Below, in pieces: positions 6,007 to 14,046 of a DNA stretch of 14,058 nucleotides (positions within the stretch are counted from its first letter, which is position 1; every line of letters begins with the position of its first letter). The notes below the pieces were generated by a model, which did no database searches, had not been told where the DNA came from, and saw nothing but the letters and a program-made list of their open reading frames with translations. The position numbers and the translations under genes were made by a program. Source of the DNA: CAZZDA01 sp964652585 (lineage in GTDB: Bacteria > Patescibacteriota > Patescibacteriia > UBA1544); NCBI GenBank assembly GCA_964652585.1, contig CAZZDA010000025.1, positions 1 through 14,058 of the forward strand. The letters are read 5' to 3'.

Positions 6007-6035
6007 TTGAGAGAACTGGATATTCATGGTATAAT
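6007..6035 (+). promoter_or_regulatory. Extended -10 promoter, TTGAGA-17-TATAAT
   Basis: The -35 TTGAGA (6007-6012), a 17-bp spacer, TGG (6027-6029) as an extended -10, and a consensus TATAAT (6030-6035) make this the strongest promoter in the window. It leaves a 5' leader of about 30 nt for the giant secreted protein. Confidence 0.85.
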
Positions 6036-6070
6036 CTACTCAATCTTATCCACAAAAAACATCATCAAAG

Positions 6071-9000
6071 ATGTTTAAAACACATAAAAAAACACGAAAA
6101 AATTCTCGCGCTTCTTCGCTCGTGCCGGCAGCCATGCTTGTCGTGCTCTTAAGCGTCTCTCTCCTCGCTCCCGCCCCTACGAACGCGGGATTTTTTAGTA
6201 CCTTTGTCCAAGATTGGAAGAGCATGGTTGCCACCATGACCCAAAAAAGCCTTAGTCTCTTCTCGAGAGAGCCTCAAGTAACTATTCTTCAACAAGATAC
6301 TTCTCCTCCAAACACAACAAAACCTTCGCCCACCCAAAAGAAAAAAAACACTCCCACCCCTACTTTCACCCAAACAGCTCTTCCTCGTAGTCAACCAACC
6401 CTCACGACAACTAAGCAACCTCAAACAACACTTTCTCCCATAGATCAAGGAGTTATCTCTCGCCTTGAAGCCTTAGAAGTGCAAATAGCGGCAGTACTCA
6501 AGACTACTGAGCAAACAACCAACACTACCACTACAACAACCAACACCTCAAACACTCCAACCCCACCCCTTCCTCCCACCATAGACACCTTCTCCAACAC
6601 AGAGCAAGATATCTTAAACACTGCTTTCGCCCATACCGCCAAATCACACGCAACGCTCTCCAGCCAACTCAATAACAACTACAAAACCCTTGAATCCTAC
6701 GTCAACCGACAAATACAAAATAGTGCCAATACCCAAGCCATTACCGTCATAGGACCCTCAAACACTATTCCTACCTTAGATGCTATTCTCACCAAAGGAA
6801 GTACCGCAACAAAAGCAGTCACCTTTCAAGGAGGCGTCACCTTTGACAGCGCCGCCACCTTCTCTAACACTACCGTCTTCACGGGAAGTTCCACCTTTGA
6901 CACTAATACCTTAACCATAGACGCTGCCAATAACAGAGTGGGCATTGCCACTACTACCCCAACCGATACCTTCTCCCTTAATGGTCCCGCATATCTCTCC
7001 CAAATAACCGCTCCCGCCAATACCACAAACAGACTCTATAACAATGCAGGAAGCCTCTACTGGGCGGGAAGTCTCATCGGAGGGGCTTCAACAGGCAATT
7101 GGACCACTGATGGCACTCATGTCTACAGAACCACAGGAAATGTAGGTATTGCTACCACCAGCCCCTATGCCAAACTCTCTGTATCAGGCAATGCCGCCAT
7201 AGACGGCACCCTAACCGCTTCAACCTTCACCGCAACCTCAACCACCGCGACCAGTACCCTCCTGTCTCTCACCGCAACCAATCTGGAAGCAACCGGAAAC
7301 GCCATATTCAACACCATAACCTCCGGCATCTGGCAAGGCACGGCGATCGCAGACGCCTATCTTACTAAAACAGGCGACTGGACGGGCACGTTTGACGGTC
7401 AGGAAGGATCCTACTACCAAAACGCCAACAATCTCACCAACTTCGGCAACCCTTTCTACACCTACTTTAACGCCACCACCACCGACGCGCTCTCGGAAGG
7501 CGCAACAAATCAATACTGGACAAACACCAGATTTGACAATCGTCTTTCCGCGACCACAACCCTGCCAAATTTGACCACCCTTGCCAATCTTGCGACCATA
7601 GGCACCATAACCTCGGGAACATGGAACAGTACCGCCATAGACATTTCCGACTATACCAACCTTACCGCCGGCACCAACATCACGCTCTCAGGAGACACCT
7701 TAAACGTGGATGACGCTTTCCTTTCAAACACCGGCGACACCGCGACCGGCAACTACACTTTTGACACCGACACGCTCACCATAGACGCGACGAATAACAG
7801 AGTGGGGATAGGAACGGCAAGTCCGGGATCAAAACTGCATATTGTAGGTACAGAAAGTACGGGCGGGTCCGCAGGATTTACCACATTGACGGTCTATGAT
7901 GATACAAGCCAAACAACGGGCGTTGGCGGACGTATAATATTTGGGAGTAAATACAACGATGCCGGCGCGTATACCGTGGGCGCGGGTGTTGCGGTGGAAA
8001 AAGAAAACGCAACGTCCGGAAACTATGACTATGGATTATCATTCTTTACCCGCTTGACGGGAGGTTCTACCTTAACCGAACAAATGAGAATTACCTCTTC
8101 CGGCAATGTCGGCATTGCCACCACCTCACCGTATGCAAAATTGTCAGTCGCAGGACAAGTGGTGGGTGAATACTTTACGGCGACGAGTACGAATGCGACG
8201 TCAACCTTCAACGGAGATGTGCAATTCGCAAACAACCCATCCGCATTGGCGTCCGCAAATTACCCCTTACAATTTTTATCGGGAGTGGCAGATGGAGGCA
8301 GCGCGGTTGGCTATGTTTTTGATACAACAAACACCCTTTCAACTTCGGGATCCATAACGCATAGCTTTAGAAATAGCGGCACGGAACTTTTTAGTTTCCG
8401 CCAAGATGCTAACAGGGGCAGTGAAATCCTGAAAGACGGTAATGTGTTCATTCACAAAAGCCAAGGAACGAACAGTTTATTTATTGGCCTCAATTCCGGA
8501 CAGACGAGCACAGGGGACGCTAGTCTAGGCATAGGAGATAATACCTTGTCAAATCAGACAAGCGGTTTTTTCAATGTCGCTATCGGGTATCAAGCAATGG
8601 AGAACATGACAACCGGAACGAGAAATTACGCGATTGGAAGACAGTCTTTACGATACAATGAGACCGGAACGCAAAACACCGTCTTGGGAGATGTGGGTGG
8701 TTTAGGCTCATTTGGCGCCAGTAATTTCAGTAATACAACCTTGGTTGGATTTCAAGCCGGCATGTCATTATTAACCAATGGCAACTATAATACCTTTATT
8801 GGCAATGTAGCGGGTAAATTTGTCACCACGGGAACACGAAACGTTCTCATCGGCTATCAGGCAGGATTTGGGATGACTACAGGCAGTAACAACATTATGA
8901 TTGGTGATAGAATAGGAGACAATCTCACCACCGGCGCAAACAACATCATCCTCGGCTACGACATAGACGCGCCAAGCGCCACCAGCGCCAACACTTTAAA

Positions 9001-10561
9001 CATCGGCAATCTTCTCTACGGCACGGGAATTGACGGCACGGGTACAACTATAAGTAGTGGGAATATTGGTATTGGTACCACTACTCCAACCGCGAAACTA
9101 GAGATTTCCGGTACAACGCCTATGGTGAATGTATATGATGCCGCTAATTCTGCTGCTGATATAAAGATTGGAGCGGTCACGCCCGGGGGAGGTTTGTATT
9201 ATCCAGGTGTTTGGTTTAGACAAAGTGCACCGGATGTGACGAATTATGCATTTTTAGCAGATGGAGACAACACCACTATATTTAATACTCCGTCAGGAAA
9301 AGATATGCGTTTTAGAGTAGGAAATGCTAATAAAATGATACTGCAATCAACCGGCAATCTTGGCATTGCCACCACCTCACCGTATGCAAAACTCTCCATA
9401 GAACATACTGCAGGAAGTGTACCCTTCGCCATAGGCTCTTCCACCGCCTCAACCTTGCGTGTGGATGCCGCGGGAAGCCTTATCGTTGGCGCGCCAACGG
9501 GAGGCGGTAAGGGGTATGGTACGATTAATGCAGGTGCGGTCTATGATGACAACACGCTTTTGACCGACTACGTCTTTGACAAATACTATGACGGAACAGT
9601 GCTGCCCGAAGACGAAGAGCTCCACGGTGATTACACCATGCTCACGCTCACCGAGATGGAAGACTTTGTACAAACAAACCGACATTTACCTACCATTACC
9701 GGTAGAGACGAGTGGGTGGCTCTTGGCGGCATTTCACTCGGGCGGCTCGCAACTCAATTATGGGAGACTGCTGAAACAAACTCACTTTATATTTTGGAGC
9801 TTAATAAAAAAATTAGCGATCTGGAAATGAATTTACAGAGTACATCTATTGCGGACGGCAGCGGCGGATCATATTCATTATTAGATGGACTCAAAGAGTG
9901 GGGCGTGGTGTTAAAACAAGGATTAGTGAACGTGAAACAGCTGGTAACGGGCGAGCTCAAAATTGAGCAGGAGCAAAATACTGACAAGCCGACTATAGGT
10001 GAAGGGCTTGTGCGCGCGGGTCAAGACAGAGTGTTTATTTCCAGTAAGGCGGTACAACAAGGATCGCGCATATTTGTAACGCCGGCGTTACCCGTGTCTA
10101 TTGCGGTGAGTGAAAAACAGGGCGGTGTTGGGTTTATGGTACAACTGGAAACAAATGCTGCGCAAGACGTGAAGTTTGACTGGTGGATTGTGCAGACGAG
10201 CGTGGCGCAACAGGAAGTAGTGGTTGAGCCGACGCCCGATCCTGCGCCACAGCCCACACCTGATCCTACCCCTGATCTAGAACCTGATCCCGATCCTGCA
10301 GCAGAAGAACCCACGCCGGAAACTGAACAACCTGTAGATACTACTGATGTACCAGCCGAAGATACGCTAACAGATACGCAGCTGACAGAGGAACCACAAC
10401 CAAGTACGGAAGAATCTGTACCAACTGAAGAAACCGCACCGGCTGTTGTAGAAGAAACGCCTGTTGTCGAAACTACGGATCCGCCAAGCGGAGAAGTGGT
10501 AGAAGAACCGGTTGTAGTGGCGGAATCGGGTGGCGGCACTGAAGAAAATGGAAATATTTAA
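6071..10561 (+). CDS. Giant secreted tail-fibre / YadA-head-like surface protein, 1496 aa
   Basis: Residues 1-39 are a signal peptide: basic start, hydrophobic core, PTNA cut before G40. About 75-175 is Thr/Pro/Ser-rich and low complexity, with a short helical stretch near 125-145. From about 245 to 1110 it is beta-rich. A hairpin motif G-N-x-G-I-(A/G)-T-(T/A)-x-P recurs near 288, 357, 575, 678, 997 and 1095; three copies continue as SPYAKLS. Residues about 797-975 carry YadA-head-like turns (IGYQA, IGNVAG, TGxxN). Near 1157-1257 is a segment beginning VYDDNTLLTDYVF with NRHLP and a coiled coil, resembling the C-terminal chaperone-like end of tail-fibre-type proteins in Bacteroidota and CPR. 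About 1310-1375 is a small beta domain ending KFDWWIVQ. The last 115 residues are acidic Pro/Thr/Glu-rich. It probably trimerises as a surface adhesin, which is inference. Confidence 0.8.
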   Translation: MFKTHKKTRKNSRASSLVPAAMLVVLLSVSLLAPAPTNAGFFSTFVQDWKSMVATMTQKSLSLFSREPQVTILQQDTSPPNTTKPSPTQKKKNTPTPTFTQTALPRSQPTLTTTKQPQTTLSPIDQGVISRLEALEVQIAAVLKTTEQTTNTTTTTTNTSNTPTPPLPPTIDTFSNTEQDILNTAFAHTAKSHATLSSQLNNNYKTLESYVNRQIQNSANTQAITVIGPSNTIPTLDAILTKGSTATKAVTFQGGVTFDSAATFSNTTVFTGSSTFDTNTLTIDAANNRVGIATTTPTDTFSLNGPAYLSQITAPANTTNRLYNNAGSLYWAGSLIGGASTGNWTTDGTHVYRTTGNVGIATTSPYAKLSVSGNAAIDGTLTASTFTATSTTATSTLLSLTATNLEATGNAIFNTITSGIWQGTAIADAYLTKTGDWTGTFDGQEGSYYQNANNLTNFGNPFYTYFNATTTDALSEGATNQYWTNTRFDNRLSATTTLPNLTTLANLATIGTITSGTWNSTAIDISDYTNLTAGTNITLSGDTLNVDDAFLSNTGDTATGNYTFDTDTLTIDATNNRVGIGTASPGSKLHIVGTESTGGSAGFTTLTVYDDTSQTTGVGGRIIFGSKYNDAGAYTVGAGVAVEKENATSGNYDYGLSFFTRLTGGSTLTEQMRITSSGNVGIATTSPYAKLSVAGQVVGEYFTATSTNATSTFNGDVQFANNPSALASANYPLQFLSGVADGGSAVGYVFDTTNTLSTSGSITHSFRNSGTELFSFRQDANRGSEILKDGNVFIHKSQGTNSLFIGLNSGQTSTGDASLGIGDNTLSNQTSGFFNVAIGYQAMENMTTGTRNYAIGRQSLRYNETGTQNTVLGDVGGLGSFGASNFSNTTLVGFQAGMSLLTNGNYNTFIGNVAGKFVTTGTRNVLIGYQAGFGMTTGSNNIMIGDRIGDNLTTGANNIILGYDIDAPSATSANTLNIGNLLYGTGIDGTGTTISSGNIGIGTTTPTAKLEISGTTPMVNVYDAANSAADIKIGAVTPGGGLYYPGVWFRQSAPDVTNYAFLADGDNTTIFNTPSGKDMRFRVGNANKMILQSTGNLGIATTSPYAKLSIEHTAGSVPFAIGSSTASTLRVDAAGSLIVGAPTGGGKGYGTINAGAVYDDNTLLTDYVFDKYYDGTVLPEDEELHGDYTMLTLTEMEDFVQTNRHLPTITGRDEWVALGGISLGRLATQLWETAETNSLYILELNKKISDLEMNLQSTSIADGSGGSYSLLDGLKEWGVVLKQGLVNVKQLVTGELKIEQEQNTDKPTIGEGLVRAGQDRVFISSKAVQQGSRIFVTPALPVSIAVSEKQGGVGFMVQLETNAAQDVKFDWWIVQTSVAQQEVVVEPTPDPAPQPTPDPTPDLEPDPDPAAEEPTPETEQPVDTTDVPAEDTLTDTQLTEEPQPSTEESVPTEETAPAVVEETPVVETTDPPSGEVVEEPVVVAESGGGTEENGNI

Positions 10562-10567
10562 ACAGGG

Positions 10568-10631
10568 AAGTATTTAAAGATTTAAGGATAGAAACATGAA
10601 AGCAATTAAACTTTTAAATCTTTAAATACTT
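10568..10631. repeat. 18-bp perfect AT-rich inverted repeat
   Basis: The arm AAGTATTTAAAGATTTAA (10568-10585) is exactly inverted at 10614-10631 with a 28-nt loop. It fills the gap between the giant surface protein and the four-helix-bundle gene. It is too AT-rich for a strong terminator. Similar TTTAAAT-rich sequence occurs on the other side of the small gene (11127-11240). Confidence 0.7.
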
Positions 10632-10643
10632 AAATATTATTCT

Positions 10644-11126
10644 ATGGCAACGGTGGAAAGGTTTGAGGATTTATTATGCTGGCAGAAATCACGTGAACTA
10701 ACAAAAGAAGTATACAAAACATTTCGCGAATGCAAAGACTATGGATTTAAAGATCAGATTCAACGAGCGTCCATTTCAGTCATGTCCAACGTGGCAGAGG
10801 GATTTGAGAGCGGCACGAAGCCGGGATTTCTGAATTATTTGTACATTGCAAAAGCATCAGCCGGAGAAGTACGGGCACAACTCTACGCCGCAAGCGACAT
10901 TGGATACATAAACGTTGAAGAATTGAAATATTTAAGGGGATTGGCAGAGAGTTGTTCGCGATTGATCGCAAGTTTTATTAGAAAGTTAAAAACCTCTGAA
11001 GTAACCGGATCACAATACAAACGAGAAAAAACAAAATCACAATTGGCAGAGGAAGCGTTTGACGCGAAATTGCAAGCGGATCTAGCTGAGCATTTGCCGC
11101 ATATTTATGGGAAAAAGAAGAAGTAA
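10644..11126 (+). CDS. Four-helix-bundle protein (S23/IVS-type), 160 aa
   Basis: The N-terminus matches the four-helix-bundle family first seen in 23S rRNA intervening sequences: an aromatic start FEDLLCWQKSRELTKEVYK, then YGFKDQIQRASISVMSNVAEGFE, a Gly/Lys loop, FLNYLYIAKASAGEVRAQLY and an arginine/leucine helix. Each segment matches one helix of the bundle. Family members usually have about 115-130 residues, so the last 35 residues, lysine-rich and helical, are an extension. The role of these proteins is unknown; they are common and patchily distributed in CPR genomes. AT-rich inverted repeats border it, and it separates two surface-protein genes. No Shine-Dalgarno precedes the ATG. Confidence 0.85.
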   Translation: MATVERFEDLLCWQKSRELTKEVYKTFRECKDYGFKDQIQRASISVMSNVAEGFESGTKPGFLNYLYIAKASAGEVRAQLYAASDIGYINVEELKYLRGLAESCSRLIASFIRKLKTSEVTGSQYKREKTKSQLAEEAFDAKLQADLAEHLPHIYGKKKK

Positions 11127-11240
11127 AATTGAAACATTTAAAAATTAAAGCAACAAAAATGTAACCATTTAAATATTCTGCAATCTTTCAATATTTGTTT
11201 TTTGAATGTTGGAACCTCTCTTCAATCTTTAAATCCTTAC
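11127..11240. other. AT-rich intergenic stretch with degenerate copies of the upstream repeat
   Basis: It contains ACATTTAAAAATTAAAG, CATTTAAATATT and CTTTAAATCC, which echo the AT-rich inverted repeat before the four-helix-bundle gene. GAAACAT occurs on both sides of that gene (10591-10597 and 11131-11137). No ORF or clear promoter is seen. Confidence 0.4.
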
Positions 11241-11270
11241 ATGCTTCAATATATTGTTTTGTGGCAGTAT

Positions 11271-12719
11271 ATGATCTCAAATCTTGCATTAAAAAAGTTG
11301 GAACGGCTATTGCTAATTACTTTGATTCTTGGCGGTTTTTATTATCTCTATACTATCTATGCAAGCGGCGCTGCAACCGTGAACAAAACGAACGAGTATT
11401 CTTTAACCGACGGACTCACCGGCCACTGGACATTTGACGGTCCGGATATGGTAAGCAATGTTGCTGATGTATCGGGCAATAATTATGATGGTTATTTACG
11501 AAATATTACTTCAACTACGACTGCCCCCGGTGTTATTGGACAAGCGCTCACTTTTGACGGCACAGATGATTATGTGGATACGAACACTGCCTATACCAAT
11601 TTTTTAAGTACAAGCTTAGGCACGATTTCTGCATGGGTTCGTCCTACTGGAGCGGCAGACACAGCTACAGCTGGAGCTTATTGGGATGGGCAGAACGCGG
11701 TAGCAAGCGGAGGAGTCTTTTCCGGTCTTGGTATTTCTCGTGCTGATATATCAGGTGAAGGAGATAAAATATGGGCATATAATGAAGATGCATTTGGTGT
11801 GTTTGATGCGGTTGGCACTTCGTACAATGTGAATGAATGGACGCATATTATATGGATGCATTCAGGCGGTAATCTTTCTCTTTACAAAGACGGTGTGTTG
11901 GTTGGTTCAATAGCAAGTGGTAATACAGTAGTAGGGACAGGTGATCTTTTAATAGGAGAAACATGGGAAGGAACCGCTACCTATTGGTTGGGTGATTTAG
12001 ACGACATCCGTACCTACAACCGTGCGCTCTCTGCAGATGAAATCACTCAACTTTACAATCAAGGTGCGGCGAAGTTCAACAAAACACCGGACAATATACT
12101 TACCACAGGACTTGTCGGCCACTGGACCTTTGACGGTCCGGATATGATAAATACTATAGCAGATGTTTCAGGTAATAATAATCATGGGAGTCCCACGGTC
12201 GCTACAACAACCACTATCGGGAGGATAGGGCAAGGTTATCTTAATGATGGAAGTAACAATGAAATCAATGTTCCACACAGCGCGAGCCTTGACTTAAATG
12301 ATACGGTTTCCGTTGCGTTTTGGTATAAGCACGACGGTTCAAGTGGTTTGTATGGTGGCGTATTACAAAAGTTGATAGGTAGCACTGCCGGTTATGCGAT
12401 AACCAAAAAGCCGACAAATGAGGTCTATATTAGGATAGATACCTCAGGAGGTATTAATCAAACAATAGGAGATATTAACAGTGTTGACGATGGTAATTGG
12501 CATCATATTGTTTGGGTATTAGATAGTGGTACGCGTAAAGGATATCGGGATGGAAGTATTGTGGTGGATAATACATATAATCATGGAACCGGACTTTCTG
12601 CTACAGTTGATGTACGTATGGCATCAATAAATCTTATTAGCTCGCTTGACGACGTTCGCGTCTACAACCGCGCACTGTCAGCAGATGAGATTACCCAACT
12701 CTACAACATGGGAAGGTAG
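11271..12719 (+). CDS. Membrane-anchored protein with two LamG (concanavalin A-like) domains, 482 aa
   Basis: Starts at TTG 11202, ATG 11241 and ATG 11271 are all in frame and none has a Shine-Dalgarno. ATG 11271 gives the best signal anchor (basic LKKLER, then hydrophobic LLLITLILGGFYYLYTIY), so I use it. Two homologous jelly-roll domains follow at about residues 48-265 and 280-482. Each opens with GHWTFDGPDM, contains (N/D)xWHH- or EWTH-like strands, and closes with LDD(I/V)RxYNRALSADEITQLYN, the usual end of a LamG/LamGL domain. Identity is very high at the domain borders and low in the middles, suggesting duplication followed by divergence of ligand-binding faces. Such domains bind glycans or proteins. 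Convergent with the transposase gene, which ends 29 bp downstream. Confidence 0.8.
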   Translation: MISNLALKKLERLLLITLILGGFYYLYTIYASGAATVNKTNEYSLTDGLTGHWTFDGPDMVSNVADVSGNNYDGYLRNITSTTTAPGVIGQALTFDGTDDYVDTNTAYTNFLSTSLGTISAWVRPTGAADTATAGAYWDGQNAVASGGVFSGLGISRADISGEGDKIWAYNEDAFGVFDAVGTSYNVNEWTHIIWMHSGGNLSLYKDGVLVGSIASGNTVVGTGDLLIGETWEGTATYWLGDLDDIRTYNRALSADEITQLYNQGAAKFNKTPDNILTTGLVGHWTFDGPDMINTIADVSGNNNHGSPTVATTTTIGRIGQGYLNDGSNNEINVPHSASLDLNDTVSVAFWYKHDGSSGLYGGVLQKLIGSTAGYAITKKPTNEVYIRIDTSGGINQTIGDINSVDDGNWHHIVWVLDSGTRKGYRDGSIVVDNTYNHGTGLSATVDVRMASINLISSLDDVRVYNRALSADEITQLYNMGR

Positions 12720-12723
12720 CTTA

Positions 12724-12750
12724 AACTCACGACATCCGATGTCGTGAGTT
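12724..12750. repeat. REP-like palindrome, copy 1
   Basis: AACTCACGACAT-CCG-ATGTCGTGAGTT is a 12-bp perfect stem with a 3-nt loop. It begins 4 bp after the LamG stop. Its last two bases form part of the transposase TAA stop codon (12749-12751, minus strand). A GTAG lies 5' of it (12716-12719), the tetranucleotide found beside REP hairpins in enterobacteria, but the other copies lack it. Confidence 0.85.
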
Positions 12751-13456
12751 ATTCAAGAGTGATATATTCTAGATCAGCAAAGCCAATTCCTTTTTTCGCC
12801 TCTTCTTCCATACCCTCAAGCCGTTTTTTCAACACATGTTCATAACCGCCCTCACTTTCAAAATAGCCGTTCAAAAACTCTCTTTGGGTTACTGACGAAA
12901 AATTTTTTTTACCTAAATAGTCTAGATGACTACTCCAGCGATAAGATTCTAGAAAATCTATTGTTTTTTGTATATTTTCTATTTTCCACTCTCTCCATCC
13001 CGGTGTAACAAGATCTAGCGGGTTGAGGTGAATATAGAAAGGAAGGTGCGTGAAGTGCGCTTCACTATCTATAAGTACCGACTTATACCTTCCCTCAAAG
13101 AGCGCACCAGTTCTCTCATATTTTTTATTAAAGTATTTTGCATAACCCATGTTCAGTTTTTTCATAAAACGAGGGATACCATCTTCTACCACCGGTTCTA
13201 GTAGCAGGTGGTAGTGGTTGGGCATCATACAGAAAGTATGGATATGCACGAGTAATTTTCTTGGCTTTCTCTCAAACTCACGACATCCGATGTCGTGAGT
13301 TTGAAGCGAATGATTAAAGAAGAAAAAATTTGACGAAACATTCTCCTCATTGTTAAATTCAAACAAATCATGAATAAAACGATAATGATCTCGTTTGTCA
13401 AGAAAAATTTTTCTTTTATCAACACCTCTATTAAGAATGTGGTGCAGTTGGGACAT
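12749..13456 (-). CDS. REP-associated tyrosine transposase (RAYT, Y1/HUH family), 235 aa
   Basis: The metal-binding HUH motif is H81-Y82-H83 within MMPNHYHLLLEP. The family's ILNRGVDKRKIFLD opening (residues 7-20) is present. The helix NMGYAKYFNKKYERTGALFEGRYKS (102-126) should carry the catalytic tyrosine (Y105 or Y108). YIHLNPLDL (141-149) and YRWSSHLDY (172-180) complete a normal Y1 domain, and the length is normal for CPR homologues. RAYTs are single-copy housekeeping-like relatives of IS200/IS605 transposases that act on REP hairpins. Here three matching palindromes lie at its stop codon, 56 bp before its start, and inside the gene as codons 52-61 (QTHDIGCREF). The start ATG 13456 has no visible Shine-Dalgarno. 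Confidence 0.9.
   Translation of the reverse strand: MSQLHHILNRGVDKRKIFLDKRDHYRFIHDLFEFNNEENVSSNFFFFNHSLQTHDIGCREFERKPRKLLVHIHTFCMMPNHYHLLLEPVVEDGIPRFMKKLNMGYAKYFNKKYERTGALFEGRYKSVLIDSEAHFTHLPFYIHLNPLDLVTPGWREWKIENIQKTIDFLESYRWSSHLDYLGKKNFSSVTQREFLNGYFESEGGYEHVLKKRLEGMEEEAKKGIGFADLEYITLE
13273..13303. repeat. REP-like palindrome, copy 2, inside the transposase gene
   Basis: The same palindrome as at 12724-12750, extended to a 14-bp perfect stem with loop CCG, lies in frame within the transposase coding sequence and encodes residues 52-61 between the N-terminal helix and the HUH strand. Confidence 0.85.
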
Positions 13457-13512
13457 AGTTTATCGAAATAAAAAGTCTATGGTAATAATACGTTGATATA
13501 GAACATATGTCA

Positions 13513-13541
13513 AAACTCACGACATCGGATGTCGTGAGTTT
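13513..13541. repeat. REP-like palindrome, copy 3, inverted relative to copies 1 and 2
   Basis: AAACTCACGACAT-CGG-ATGTCGTGAGTTT is a 13-bp perfect stem. The central triplet is CGG instead of CCG, so this copy is in the opposite orientation. The transposase gene is therefore framed by inverted copies. Confidence 0.85.
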
Positions 13542-13558
13542 ATTTATTTAGAGAAATG

Positions 13559-13567
13559 TGGTATACT
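13559..13567 (+). promoter_or_regulatory. Extended -10 element TGG-TATACT
   Basis: TG at 13559-13560, then G and TATACT (13562-13567), form an extended -10. No good -35 is seen, as that position lies beside the REP-like palindrome. It would give a leader of about 45 nt for the gene at 13621. Confidence 0.5.
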
Positions 13568-13620
13568 TCCATGCGTTTTCTACTGTATTTATTGTCCATA
13601 ATCAATAAGTAAAATCTATA

Positions 13621-14001
13621 ATGTACGTGCTTTCGGATACATGGCAGAGGTTAAAGACGTTGACGGGAATATTCTTGCGGCAGCGGTTTTTTTTGTGGAA
13701 TAGTATATGGAGCGTTGGTGTTATTGTAGTGAGTATCTTGCTTATTTATGTGAGTATGCGCCTACACGGTGAAGAGGTAATTCTCCACTACACCGTCTAT
13801 TTTGGCACAGATTTTATTGGCTCGTGGTATAGGCTTTTTAAATTACCGCTCATTGGATCTTTGCTCTTCGTGGTACATACGGGACTTGCATTGCTTTTTT
13901 TTCAGACAGAGCGTATATTAAGTCAATTGCTGGTTATGGTATGTTCCGTGCTGGTGGGGGTGCAGGGTATAGCGGCGCTCTTGCTGGTTTTGGCAAATTA
14001 G
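13621..14001 (+). CDS. Three-pass membrane protein of unknown function, 126 aa
   Basis: Hydrophobic helices lie near residues 28-46, 75-94 and 100-124. A basic N-terminal segment (QRLKTLTGIFLRQR) precedes the first. A polar stretch YFGTDFIGSWYRLFKLPLIG between helices 1 and 2 looks conserved, with the pattern of a re-entrant or interfacial helix. I do not recognise the family. It is followed within 45 bp by the promoter and start of another gene, so it is probably its own unit. Ends at TAG 13999-14001. Confidence 0.7.
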   Translation: MYVLSDTWQRLKTLTGIFLRQRFFLWNSIWSVGVIVVSILLIYVSMRLHGEEVILHYTVYFGTDFIGSWYRLFKLPLIGSLLFVVHTGLALLFFQTERILSQLLVMVCSVLVGVQGIAALLLVLAN

Positions 14002-14028
14002 TAGAAGGCTCTAGACTAGCAAACAATC

Positions 14029-14037
14029 TGGTATACT
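14029..14037 (+). promoter_or_regulatory. Extended -10 element TGG-TATACT
   Basis: TGG (14029-14031) and TATACT (14032-14037) end 9 nt before the ATG at 14047. No convincing -35 is seen. Confidence 0.55.
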
Positions 14038-14046
14038 ACCATTTGT

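Noticed and set aside
6149..6678. Minus-strand frames of 99 and 77 aa opposite the giant surface gene
   Set aside because: They result from the extreme C-richness and lack of G on the coding strand, which removes stops from the other strand.
10021..10539. 172-aa Ser/Gly/Val-rich minus-strand frame
   Set aside because: It is the mirror of the acidic Pro/Glu/Thr repeat tail of the surface protein and has no independent signals.
12724..13541. Three spaced palindromes considered as a CRISPR array
   Set aside because: Spacings are unequal (about 520 and 210 bp), the copies are in mixed orientation and a transposase gene lies between them.
13571..13612. 13-codon ORF MRFLLYLLSIINK just after a TATACT box
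   Set aside because: The ATG is only 3 nt after the -10, so it would lie upstream of the transcription start.
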